This document shows positions 51,868 through 62,646 of a stretch of DNA of 64,000 bases, piece after piece (position 1 is the first letter of the stretch; each line of letters starts with the position of its first letter). Below the pieces are notes generated by a model. That model worked only from the letters and a program-made list of their open reading frames with translations. It was not told the DNA's origin and made no database searches. Source of the stretch: Amanita rubescens (lineage: Eukaryota > Basidiomycota > Agaricomycetes > Agaricales > Amanitaceae); the NCBI GenBank assembly GCA_015039365.1, contig WION01000030.1, positions 1 to 64,000 on the forward strand, given 5' to 3'. Position numbers and translations under genes: made by a program.

Positions 51868-54539
51868 GAGAGCCATTGAGCTCTCCGTCCCTTCTTCGAA
51901 GCCGGTTCCGCGCTATCCTGAGCCTATGCTGGGAATCTCCCAAGTTGAAGTCTCAGAAAGGCGCGCGGAAGGACTCCCAGAGTCCGTCAACATTGAGGAA
52001 TATGTTGAAGATGCCTCTCAAGGCCTAGCGTGCTGCGTTGTCCAATGAGGAAGAAACAAGACTACGTGATCCATACGCTGTCAATGACAAGGAAACGAGT
52101 GTAAACTGGCACTCACCTAGTCCCCGTATGGTTCCCTTGCTACTCTGCCCAGCAACACCTGTCCACCCCGCCGCGCAGCTGAATGTCGAATTTGATGTAT
52201 CCATCAACAAATCTTAGGCGTCGTTAGTGGAGTAGTCGACACGAGTACGCACGCTCACCTGTACTCAGCGTGGTCTCTGCGTCACTCTTCTCCTCAGCGT
52301 CCACCAGTCCCACGCTGCCCGTTCCGATCACCCAGCTGAATAACTATACGTGTCAGCTGGTTCAACCTTCGGCACAGTCAAGTAATGAGCTCGACTGGTC
52401 TTCATCCCGACGATATCTCTGTGACGTCATCAGTCAGTCAGTCAATCCGAGTACCAATTGATACTTACCAAAACTCGAGGTGGAACTTAGTCCACCTATT
52501 CCCAAACCCGTTGACCATCCAGTCAACGTTCTTCACCGTCGTGAGAGTAAAGAACTCTCTTGGCGAGCTCGCTGTAAACTGATGATTGCGGTCAACTCCA
52601 ACTTGAGACAGCTGAATTACCTAGTCATCAGTAAAACAAGTGATATGGGTGAATACGACTCACCTTCACGCTGGGCGGAATATATGCCGCCCAAATCAAT
52701 GACCTTCTTGCTTGGAAACAGTCCAGATCCAGAGGCTAAAGTAACGATTGAGTTAGGTCGTTCCCTAACCCACGAGCATCCCGCAGAACCTCCCCGTTGT
52801 CAATACCCTTGCTCGTCTCACTTGTTACTGGCTTCTCCGTGATTCCAAGCCCCTCAAACCTGTCAAATGTGTAAATTATGAAGATAAATTATCAATGACG
52901 AAAATACAAACTTACAACTTAATCATTTACGACCAAGGAGACGCTCTAGAGTCTCCAAATACCTAATTTTACTCCTCTTCTCTTGAAGGGAAGGGACGAG
53001 TCAAACGTGATTTGCTTTAAAATCAGTATAATCAACCGAGAGTTAACTATAACTCTCTGAAAACATGCGGAAGACTCACCTTAAGTCTTCCAATCATTCA
53101 TCAGATGTTCTCGCACTCGGGAAAACCGCACCTAGCGTATCCTGCAGTTAACAGAAGTGCAGGAGACCGAAAGGAAGAAGAGCCTTATGCAACTGGTAGT
53201 CTCCATCCTTTTCCCTTTCTCCTGTGCTCGCGACCTTGTATTTGCTCTGATTGACAAATGAGAGGTCGATGCAAAGTCCTAACCTCGAGGCCGACATACA
53301 GTCCAGGCCTTAAAAACTTTCTTGAGGACCAGTCCTAGTCCTCGCCCTTTCAACTCGTCTACCCGAGGAACCACGCCGGCCTTATTGAGTAGTCAATACG
53401 AAACGGAAAGCTGGAAAGTTGAAACTTACCTACTCTTGAAGACATCCCGCTCCCGTCTCCCTCTCAATTCGTCAGCTGCTCGCCCGGATGATGGATAAAA
53501 GACGACACTTCATCAACGTCGTCAACAACACAATATTACTGGTGTAAAAAGACTTACCTAGTACACCTGTACCTTCGGGAAATTATCCTGAGGACCCCTT
53601 CTATAACCTCAATCGGAAATTTTCTTCTGTGGAGAAGAGACTCATGACGAGTCAAAGTCAATCCTAGCATCTTCAAAAGCGCCGGAGAGTTTCAATGAAC
53701 TCTCCCAAGCGCAATAAAGTCCACGCCCTGTAAATCGATATGACACAGCTACAAGAAACGGTTAGTGAGAATACGAAAGAGAAAGATGAGGAAAAGCGCA
53801 CCGTGTCCCAGATCCTCATCCTCATTCCGTCTCACTCACCCATATCCTCCGCAACATTCCTGCACCCTCTCCACCGATACCAACACACAGGCCTCTTCTG
53901 AACCCGTTTCCTGGCTGTTGAGATAAACGAGGAATTAAATCCTTGTCGCAGCGTCAAAGTATGCATCTAAGCACAAACACGAGTCAGCTACTTCAACAAG
54001 AACGGTACTGGGTACTCACCTGGTATGGACACCATCCAATTCTCCCCGGAACACGTTCTGTGGGGGAGGATCCGTCCAACTACTCGCAATCGAGTAGTAG
54101 TCTCCGAGATCATGCCTACGCTGTCTCACCCACGCCTCCCATCCATGGCATCCGATCACGTCAGTACCTAATACGACCATTGCCGTCAGTCAGTCTCGTA
54201 GGAAGGAAGAAGAAAGAAACGAGGAACTCACCTCGACAGCTAGACCTCATTGCCCTGTCTCTCTCTCTTGCTCTCCTGACCCCTTCGCCACATGTAAGGA
54301 GTACTGATGGCTGTTGTGGCCGTCGCCACAGTCCTTGGTGAGCTCCAGTCGATTGGAGCTCCCTACTTTATTGTTATCGCTGGGAAGCCCCTAGCGATAA
54401 ACAGACCTTGACCGAGTCGCGTGTCACATGACCTTCCAAATTTGGAGCACAGCGGCCGAAATCTCAAAAGGCCAGTGAGGCTTGGACCTCACTCTGACGG
54501 CCAGAAGCTGTCCAGATCATCTGTTGGGAAGCTCCCAAC
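51868..54539. repeat. dense field of short perfect hairpins (at least 23 in 2.7 kb)
   Basis: Short inverted repeats (arm 5-8 bp) recur through the region. Verified, with arm/loop: 51868 (6/6), 51930 (5/3), 51971 (6/3), 51988 (6/8), 52478 (7/6), 52510 (6/6), 52648 (5/7), 52672 (7/8), 52752 (6/6), 52937 (6/8), 53038 (7/6), 53069 (8/7), 53140 (7/11), 53324 (6/8), 53639 (5/5), 53684 (8/6), 54079 (8/4), 54220 (5/6), 54315 (6/4), 54340 (8/6), 54374 (8/11), 54474 (7/6), 54523 (7/3). Nine have exactly 6 nt loops. Arm sequences differ, so it is not one dispersed repeat. Several donor-like CTCACC/CTTACC words (minus-strand GGTRAGT) recur between them; one minus-strand frame at 54180-54020 (MVVLGTDVIGC...) ends at such a donor. 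No known gene or element was identified. Confidence 0.6.
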
Positions 54540-54734
54540 CCATGTGCGGAAGTACAGCACGCCATGAAGATTCTGAAGACCCTTGGCCAGACCTTTCGTT
54601 GCTAAGTAAAATCTATTTAAACCGTGACAGGTATCATTCTATGACGAATACAAGTGCTTTCTACTCGAATCACCGCACTCTTGCTCTTATATTCCAACAT
54701 ATCATAATTTAGGCTCTGATCAACAACCATCCTC

Positions 54735-55872
54735 CTATTTGTGGGCCCCCACGTGCCATTGTCCGACAGCCTTCTGAGGAAAATGTGCATGTGGACGCTG
54801 TGACTTATGATTACGATGATCATCTCCCCGAACTTTAACCTCATCCTTCCGCACATGGTGCAGCATTTTCCAGTCAAACATGTAGTCATATTGGAATCCT
54901 TCACGAACGAACAAGTCACGGAACAATTTTCGAATATATGAGTAGTCGGGTTTTTCATTGAAACCAAGAGAGCGTGTATAGTTCAAAAATATGCCAAATT
55001 CGGAAGGGAGGCCACGGCAAAGTGAACCAATGGTCGTCGCAATCTTTTTGTCCCCGATCTTGGCATACTTAGACTTCTTGGTAATGGCTTCTATGCCTTG
55101 CCATGGGAGAAGACCACGGAGGAAATATATGAAGATGTAAGCAAGCGCCTCAAGATCATCTCGACGGGCCTGCTGTACACCCAAATGAGCGTTGATAGAC
55201 GCATATCGGGCGGTGCCAGTGAAACTCTTGCCGTCTTTGTAGGGGATGTGGGTAAGCGTCCTAGGGTCACGGTATCTTTTTGCGAGGCCGAAATCGATAA
55301 TATTCACATGGTTCACTTGGTTCATGCCAATGCCTATCAAGAAGTTATCCGGTTTGATGTCGCGATGAATGAAGTTCCGAGAGTGGATAAATTCAATACG
55401 AGTAATCTAACAATAGTCAGGACAAGGGGAAATGTGTGGTAAATGATGTACGGACCATCTGATCAGCTAGTAGTAAGACGGTCTTAAGGGTGAACTTGCG
55501 CCCACAGAGGTTGAAAAGATCCTCAAGTGAAGGACCTAGAAGATCCAAAACCATGGCATTGCAGTCGCATTCTGCCGTCCCATACCAGTGAATGGTAGGT
55601 ACACCTACACCCCCAGCGAGGGCTTTGTAGATGTATGCTTCAGACTTGAGGAGTCGATGTCTAGAGTTGGCGGGCTCAAATTTGATGGCAACTTGCGTCG
55701 CCAACTGGATATTAACACCAACATAAATATCGCCTGGTGACAGAATGGAATGAGCTTCAAGGACGATCAATCGGACAGAAGACGCACTGAAAGAGCCAGA
55801 ACCAATCTTTTTACCCAGCCTATACTTATCACATACCCGGGCATCTAATTCATGCAAATGAGCATGCTCCAT
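54735..55872 (-). CDS. casein kinase I family protein kinase, 344 aa
   Basis: Three exons keep frame: 55872-55788, 55733-55456 and 55406-54735, introns 54 and 49 bp. The start [20 protein letters not shown] leads to GKKIGSGSF; then [33 protein letters not shown] and [17 protein letters not shown]. Next [51 protein letters not shown] and [20 protein letters not shown], all CK1 hallmarks, and a short His/Lys-rich tail. The splice places Ser where the third glycine of the P-loop (GSGSFG) is expected. The tail is shorter than in Hrr25-like paralogues and lacks a CAAX box. CK1 enzymes are Ser/Thr kinases in DNA repair, trafficking and clock control; the specific role here is unknown. Confidence 0.88.
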
Positions 55873-56654
55873 TGCGAATTTCGGAGTTCTAGACTGTGAG
55901 AGTCAATAATACTGTTCCTGCCGGAGTAGCGAAAGGAAGCGACTTGGGGATAGGGCAAAAAGAAGCGAGGGAAGTAACACACGTGTCGGACCTGAGGGGA
56001 GTAAAGCCTTAGCGTCCCTGTGGCTGTTGGCAGGGTCCCAAGCCCTGTCGTGCGCACTGGGGGAGATAATGATCCTAGGCTCAATTCCGGGTCTTCAGTG
56101 GTACCCATTGGCGAGATGGACCAGCATGAGCAGTTGAACGAAGTTGTGGCTTGTGAAAAAGATTTCTCGTTGTGCGTTGGCAGCCATAACGCTCAGCAGC
56201 ATTACTGCGCGTGAGACCATGACCAACCAAAGAGAGCCAAAGAGAGGGAATGAGAGCCTAAGAGAGGGAATGAGAGCCTAAGAGAGAAAGAGAGACTCAC
56301 CCTCCGACATTTTTCTGTGAGTTCCTTCAACTGCGATAAACAAGAGATAGGTTTTGATGTGTACATGTTCTTGACATTTTCCCGTTTCTAGCCACATTCA
56401 CTTCAACATTGAGCATGCCTAGCGCGCCCACCATGCGTCACCTAATCGCCCTCAGCAATGAAAGTCCAACAATAATTAGTAGGCAAGTAAGGTATCGATT
56501 ATATGATTATTAATTATCATCAACGAAGCTTCGTCCGGCTCTCCTCAAGTCCTTGTCTGAAATGGCTCCTTGTCACTTCCCGTATGCATTATGGCGTGGT
56601 CTGGTGGCAAGTCGTGCACGCATATACTCAGTTTTTTGCTTGTTAATCAGAGGT
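55873..56654. other. 782 bp intergenic spacer with a 20 bp tandem repeat
   Basis: Contains the CK1 promoter and, at 56241-56286, two and a fraction copies of AGAGAGGGAATGAGAGCCTA. No further gene is seen. Confidence 0.5.
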
Positions 56655-58035
56655 CTTTACACTGAGCCACCTATTCCTAGCGGATTCCGAGCAGAATGCT
56701 AGGAATCTGCGGAATCCACTGGGAAATTCCTAGCATTCCTAGCAAATGCTAGGAATGGGTGTTTCCCCCCCAAAAAAGGGGAAAATGTCCCAGTGTATTC
56801 CCAATGATTTCCCAGCACATTCCCACCCCAGTGCAAGGAATGGGTAGGCCATTCCTAGGAATGCTTTCAGCTGGGACTGGTAGGACTGGGTAGGACGAGG
56901 AATGGACTGGGAATGAAGGTGATCATGTGACTTGACATGGTCTGTGCGCAGGTCCACAGGTATATAAGGAGGGGGCATTTGGCACATATTTCCCCCCCAC
57001 CCACCCCCTTCAGGGGTGGCAGTGCTGATAAGATTAGATAGATTAGATAGATAGATAGATAGAGTGCTTGTTTGATATAGGATAAGCAAATTAAGTAATG
57101 CAAAAGGGTTAGATAAGATAAGATAAGATAAAAATAGATAAGATATTTTTAGAATTTCCTTTTTTGGAAAAATACTCTTTTGCTTCAAATGAATATGCAA
57201 AGTTTATTATTGTTTGTTTGTCCTTGTTTTTCTTGAGATAAAATTACCAAAAAATCTTCAAAAAATGCGGAAAATTCATGTGATCCAGGTCATATAGACT
57301 TGGTGAAGCCAAACAAAGCCAAACTTGAGATATTGGCAAAATAAGTTTTGGACTTTCAATTCATTACATATTTCCACCATACTGTCCAAGGGTGCCATTT
57401 ATATACACATGATATATGTTCCATATACATAGCATCCTTGAATCAGGTGAAGGTCATGTGAAACCCATTCAGACTGTGCTTCAAGTTGGACATGTTCATT
57501 CCTTATGCCTTCCTTATCCATTCTTACCCTTATGCTTGATTCATACAGACAAGCACATTTCCTTTAATTGGATACAATCCACTTGTCATCACTTATCATC
57601 CACACTCTTTCTCAGGTACTTTGAAGTTGCTATCTGCTTTAGTATTGACTTATATAGGATCATGACTTGAAGTAGATTGGAATTGCCATTGTAAATCAGT
57701 CAAGACTCACAAGTTTGTAACAACAGGCTGTCTTGCCACCTGTCTGTCTACCTGTCCACACCACCACCCATCTCACAAAACTGCCATCCATCTTCAATGC
57801 ACTGGCACCAACCACTGGCACTGCTCTGGGAGCCTGAACTTAAGCTCAGATTGGGCCGTGTGGGACTCAAGTCTTAAGTTGCACTTGGACCAGGATCAAA
57901 CAATCTTTTACATTTTTACAAATTGTTTTGGGATTTTGTCATGAGTATGACAATCCCAAACAATGCCAAGCAACTGCATCAGGAAAACTGCCAAATTTCT
58001 GATAATGTCTGAGGTGCTAGAATACAGTAATACTA

Positions 58036-58296
58036 TGCAATTGTCTAATTTTCTGATCATCTGGCCAGTTCTGGAACACTAATTGTCTGATTGGCTAGCC
58101 AGCACTAGAATACTGGTTGCTTGATTGTCTGATTGTCTGACACCTTCTAATGTTGTCTGACAAATTATCAGATGTAGTCAGATGATGTCAGACAGTCAGA
58201 CAATCAGATAACTAGCATTCCAGTGCTGGCTAGACAATCAGACAATCAGACAATTAGTGTCCCAGAACTGGCCAGATGATCAGACAATCAGACAGC
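58036..58296. repeat. ~110 bp imperfect inverted repeat
   Basis: 58036-58142 and 58186-58296 pair as inverted arms (CTGATCATCTGGCCAGTTCT, ACACTAATTGTCTGATTG and CTAGCCAGCACT with their complements) around a 43 nt spacer: a foldback structure within the larger element. Confidence 0.75.
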
Positions 58297-58639
58297 TAGT
58301 GTTCCAGATTATCATTGGACATCATCAGAATTTTGGCAGTTTTCCTGATGCATGCACACCTACCAGAAAATATATCTGTGAAATGCACTGCATGAGTGAT
58401 CCAGCTCCAAAGCCAAAGTGTAACAAGGCTTTGGTCTTATATTGTCCAGGTTGCTGTCTGATTTTGTAATGGACAGTTCAAAGCACCTGAGATGTGGCTT
58501 GTCATTCCAGAGCAAACAACATAGCCACCACTCACCTCCGAAGGCCTTGGACATGCTCCATGAAGTGGCAGCCCATAGGCCATCAGCAAACAAGGCAAAC
58601 ATCTAATTTTGTCTGCAGCATCATTAGACCTGATTATTA

Positions 58640-58915
58640 CATCAGTTCACTAGTCAACAGTGGCTGTTAGATAATCAGGCAGTCAGACAATTAGTGCCAC
58701 AACACAGCCTGTCAGTGCTTGTCAGATGGCTAACAATCAGACATTTAGTGCAACAGTGCCTGTCAGATTGTCAGACAATTGGATAATCAGTGCAACAGCA
58801 CCTGTCAGATAGTCAGACAAAAGTTAGTGCAAGAGTACCTGTCAGATAGTCAGACATTCAGACAAATTGCATGACAGACTCTATCAGACTGATCAGACAA
58901 TCAGGTTTTTGACAT
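58640..58915. repeat. TCAGACA / CCTGTCAGAT repeat array
   Basis: Irregular direct repeats of GTCAGACAA...TTAGTGCAACAG..CCTGTCAGAT, several units of ~50-60 bp, related to the inverted repeat at 58036-58296. Confidence 0.55.
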
Positions 58916-59717
58916 GTTTGCTGCTACAGGCCAAGCCTTATACTTGGGATGAAATAGGTGTTAAAATCTAACCAAGTGTTTGTTACAACTGATCACTAAT
59001 GTTGTAACAATTTTCTAGCCCTCAGGCAGACTTACTAATAGGATGCTTTAGATGTTTAGAAATGCAGTCGTAACCAATCTATTGTACCCTGAGAGTACTC
59101 CCTACAGGCAAGAAGAGCTGGTCCAATGTTTGGTGCTGTTTATAACAAATCCCATTAGGTGTGAGTTTAGCTGTCCACTACATGTCACATCTACTAGCAT
59201 GTGTAGGTAAAGCTCTGTACCCAAACACAGCATCAGAACAAAAGATCAAACATAGTATCATATACTAACACAAATATGTGTCCACTAGTGTGTCAAGCAC
59301 ACCACTTTTATCGATAGGAACAGCAGGAAATGAGTAGGAATCCATCAGCAGGAAGTTTCCATGAATATATGGATGTGGTGGGAATGAATTAGGAATGAGC
59401 TGGGAATGAGCTGGGAATGAGCTGGGAATGAGATGGGATGTCCTAGGACTCCATCTGATTTTGGTAGGAATCCTAGGAATTCACTGGGATTCCAATGGGA
59501 AAGGTGGCTCAGTGAAAAGTACTGGTCTTAAGTATCAGCTATACATCGCTTCTTTTGACCTGCAGCCTCTAGGCCTATCTTTTTTACTCTTAGTAAAAAT
59601 ACAATTCAATGTACCAATACCCTCACCTGACCTCCAACGTGGCTCTGGTGGTATCAACTGTGATGCCATTTTCATTACAGCTCTATCCATTTTCAGTTGC
59701 TTGATCCTTTCTCTAGC

Positions 59718-60518
59718 TAGTGATGGGAGGTTAAGTTATGTAACTGCAATTAACCATAACTTAACTGAACCTAACTGCTTGACCAGTTAATTATCAGTTA
59801 AGGTTAGGCCCTTTCCCTAACCTTAACCGGACCGGTTATGACCGGTTAAATTGTGCAACCTTGTAGAGCTGGTCCTTAGCTTCATTTTGAGCCCTTATTC
59901 ATGTAATTTGGCCCAGTGGTTCATGAGATATGAGGTATTTTGTGAAGGGATGTCAAAATTATTGTGTTTCTCATTAGCAATGTGGTCCATGACATGCAAA
60001 AAGCAATATACAATTAGTTTCTCATGTTCAATCTGCTAGCTATTTCCCTCACCACACTCAGAAACATAGTTCTCTGGGATGCTGATGAGGAGCAAAGTTT
60101 TGCATGGCTGTTGTGAGGCTCTAATTTGTATGCAATTTTCATTATGTTTATCATTCTGTATTGGACAATATACTTCTGACTTAGGCTGTTGGCATTTGGG
60201 ACTTGTTTCTGACTTATATTGATCAGTTATGAGCATCATAGACAACATTGCTAATGGGAAACCAATCATCTTGACATCACTCACAAAACACTTCATATCT
60301 CATGAACCACTGGTCCAAATTACATGAATAGGGGCTCAAAATGATGCTAATAACCTGCTCTACCAGATTACATAATTTTAATCGGTTATAACCGGTCATA
60401 ACCAGTCATAACCAGTCCAGTTAAGGTTAAGGAAATTCTGGGTCATCAGTTAATTGATCAGTTACAGTTAATCAATTTTGGGGCAATTAACTGGACTTAA
60501 CCTAACCTCACAACACTA
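59718..60518. mobile_element. 801 bp foldback MITE, hAT-like
   Basis: Flanked by an 8 bp duplication TCTCTAGC (59710-59717 and 60519-60526). Ends TAGTGATGGGAGGTTA and the complement of TAACCTCACAACACTA match at 14 of 16. Arms of ~230 bp pair over their length (GACCGGTTA/TAACCGGTC, ATTCATGTAATTTGG/CCAAATTACATGAAT, CATGAGATATGA/TCATATCTCATG). No transposase. The 8 bp duplication suggests mobilisation by a hAT-type transposase. Confidence 0.8.
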
Positions 60519-60526
60519 TCTCTAGC

Positions 60527-60925
60527 CCTTCGATTCTGAGCAGCTTTTCCTTCAGCAGAGCGCTGGTGTGATTTTTTAATCCCTATATTTGATACCATGG
60601 CGCACATTAGTTAGTCCACGTTTAAAATGAGTCTAAATTTAGATTTGTGAGAAATGTTTCTCAATTTGGCACTGTTTACACGTCCTCCTCTCCATACAGA
60701 TGCGGCTTCCAGTGAACGCGTTTGAGCCTATGGAGAAATCAGGGGGTCCCCGATCTCGCTTATAGTGATGTATCGGTATAATACTGATAACAAATTTTCA
60801 TTCTAGTCTCATTTTACACAAAAAAAAGTCATCATAGACCTCAACTTGCTCAGACATTTATATTCTCATGTGCGACTTTTGTTTGTTTGAAAACCTGGGA
60901 TTAAACATTTGATAGACTAATCCAC
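60527..60925. other. 399 bp spacer
   Basis: No coding frame or repeat recognised between the MITE and the tandem array. Confidence 0.35.
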
Positions 60926-62070
60926 AAAATTTCAATCATGTTGACTCTTTGTTCAGCCGTATCTGTATGTTCATAGTTGGATGATTGATATTATGAGAAT
61001 TCTAATGACCTTCTTAGTTCGCATCTTAGTACCCCTAGCGTCTGGTTCTTTTAATAATAAGTTGAGGCGATCAGCACTATGTTGGGATGTCTAGGTGCAT
61101 TACATTTGTTATTGTGGAGTTCTCCCTGAGCTCTATCATTAGATCAGGCCTCACTACACAAAATTTCAATCACGTCGACTCTTTGTTCAGCCATATCTGT
61201 ACGTTTCTAGGTCGATGATCCATATTATGATAATTCTAACGACCTTCTTAGTTCACATCTTAGCTCTAGCATCTGGTTCTTTTGAGAATAATTGGAGGCA
61301 GTCAGGAGTCAGGACTATGTTGGGATGTCTAGGTGCGTTTCGTTTGTTATCGTGGTTTTCTCACTGAGTTCTATCATTAGATTAAGGTTCACTATAACAA
61401 ATTGCAATCACGTCAACTGTTTGTTCAGCAGTATCTGTATGTCGGTAATTTGACAATTGATATTACGATAATTCTAACGACCTTCTTAGTTCGCATCTTA
61501 GCTCTAGCGTCTGGTTCTTTTAATAATAAGTTGGAGGCAGTCAGCACTATGGAGACCTCTTGGTGTGTTTCATTTGTTATCGTGGAGTTTTCGCTGAGCT
61601 TCATCTTTAGCTCAAGCCTCACTACACAAACTTGCAATCACATCGACTCTTTGCTCAGCCGTATCTGTATGTTGGTAGTTCGATGATCAATATTATGATA
61701 ATTCTAATGACCTCCTTACTTCACATCTTAGCCCTCACATCTGGTTCATTTGAGAATAAATTGGAGGCAGTCAGCGTTGGGACCTCTAGGTGTGTTTTGT
61801 TTCTTATCGTGGAATTCTCGCTGAGCTCTATCATTATAACAAGTCTCAGTACACAAAATTGCATTCACATTGACTGTTTGTTCAGTCATATCTGTACGTT
61901 AGTAGTTCACTGATCAATATTTAATTCTAATGACTTCCTTATTTCACCTCTTAGCTCTCGGGTCTGGTTCATTTGAGAACAAAATCAGGACTGTGTCGGG
62001 ACCTCTAGGTGCATTTCATTTGTTCTTGTTTGTTCTCGCTGAGCTCTATCATTAGCTCAATTTTCATCAC
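60926..62070. repeat. five-unit tandem repeat (~228-238 bp units)
   Basis: Units begin near 60926, 61161, 61399, 61628 and 61856, each with an AAATT(T/G)CAATCA start, TTTGTTCAGCC(G/A)TATCTGTA, AATTCTAA(T/C)GAC(C/T)TCCTTA, TCTGGTTCTTTT and CTGAGCTCTATCATTA. Units differ by substitutions and small indels, so the array is not fresh. Short frames within it are shared repeats, not genes. Confidence 0.85.
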
Positions 62071-62576
62071 TCAAGAGTAAACCTTTTCTGGTCTGATGCC
62101 TCTCCCATGTGGTACGCCTGACATCACGTGACCATAGGCAGCCGTAAGGAACTTAATGGATGTCAATCATCCTTTCAAGAGGAGAAGTAGGGGAAGGGAG
62201 AGGAGAACCACGGCGGTAACATCTTCGTAAGTCACTAACTCATTGATGTCTGCACCTCCTAATGCAAACAAACCCGTCTTCTTTGTCACTATAGTTCCCA
62301 CTTCTGGATACTTTGGCACTAGAATTAGTGATCCTCAAACTAAGAGTATCACCACGACATCCTCAACGATCTATTTCACCCAAATCGTCACCATAAACTT
62401 AATCATCTCATCTGTGCCCGCCTAATAGCAACAGTCGCTCCCACTGTTGCAGCAACCAATTACAACAATCTTGTTACTCATTTCCCTCCACAGAAGATTC
62501 AATCAACATTGACAGTGTGGCACCTCAGTTCCATACAACTTTCAACCCATTGAACCCTATTGTAGTTAGTGTTTTA
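62071..62576. other. 506 bp spacer
   Basis: No supported gene. A 60-codon frame at 62243 has no recognisable features. Confidence 0.3.
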
Positions 62577-62640
62577 AAGTCCGGTCCAGTCCGGTCTTTA
62601 TTGCCTTTTTAGGAAAGACCAAGACCGGACCGGTCCCAGG
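62577..62640. repeat. GTCCGGTCC inverted repeat
   Basis: GTCCGGTCCAGTCCGGTCTTT and, inverted, AAAGACCAAGACCGGACCGG flank a short core. Related in wording to the cluster at 31870-32060. Confidence 0.5.
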
Positions 62641-62646
62641 GTGTCT

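Larger units (their letters stand above)
56655..59519. mobile_element. 2.9 kb non-autonomous element with terminal inverted repeats
   Basis: The ends match as an inverted repeat: CTTTACACTGAGCCACCT (56655-56672) against the complement of 59502-59519, 17 of 18 identical. Subterminal ATTCCTAGC/GCTAGGAAT repeats at the left and GGGAATGAGCT repeats (four units near 59390-59430) at the right support a DNA transposon. No transposase frame. The interior holds GATA microsatellites (57028-57062), a long inverted repeat and TCAGACA repeats, probably nested insertions. No clear target duplication. Confidence 0.55.

Noticed and set aside
51782..52048. 88-residue plus-strand frame at the left of the hairpin field
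   Set aside because: No recognisable domain, contains several hairpins, and no splice continuation was found; not supported as a gene.
60036..60296. 86-residue minus-strand frame in the foldback MITE
   Set aside because: It lies inside the repeat, lacks known motifs and would be present in every copy by descent.
61402..61913. two 93-94-residue similar frames, looking like a tandem gene family
   Set aside because: They are the same phase of two units of the 230 bp tandem repeat; other units have lost the frame.
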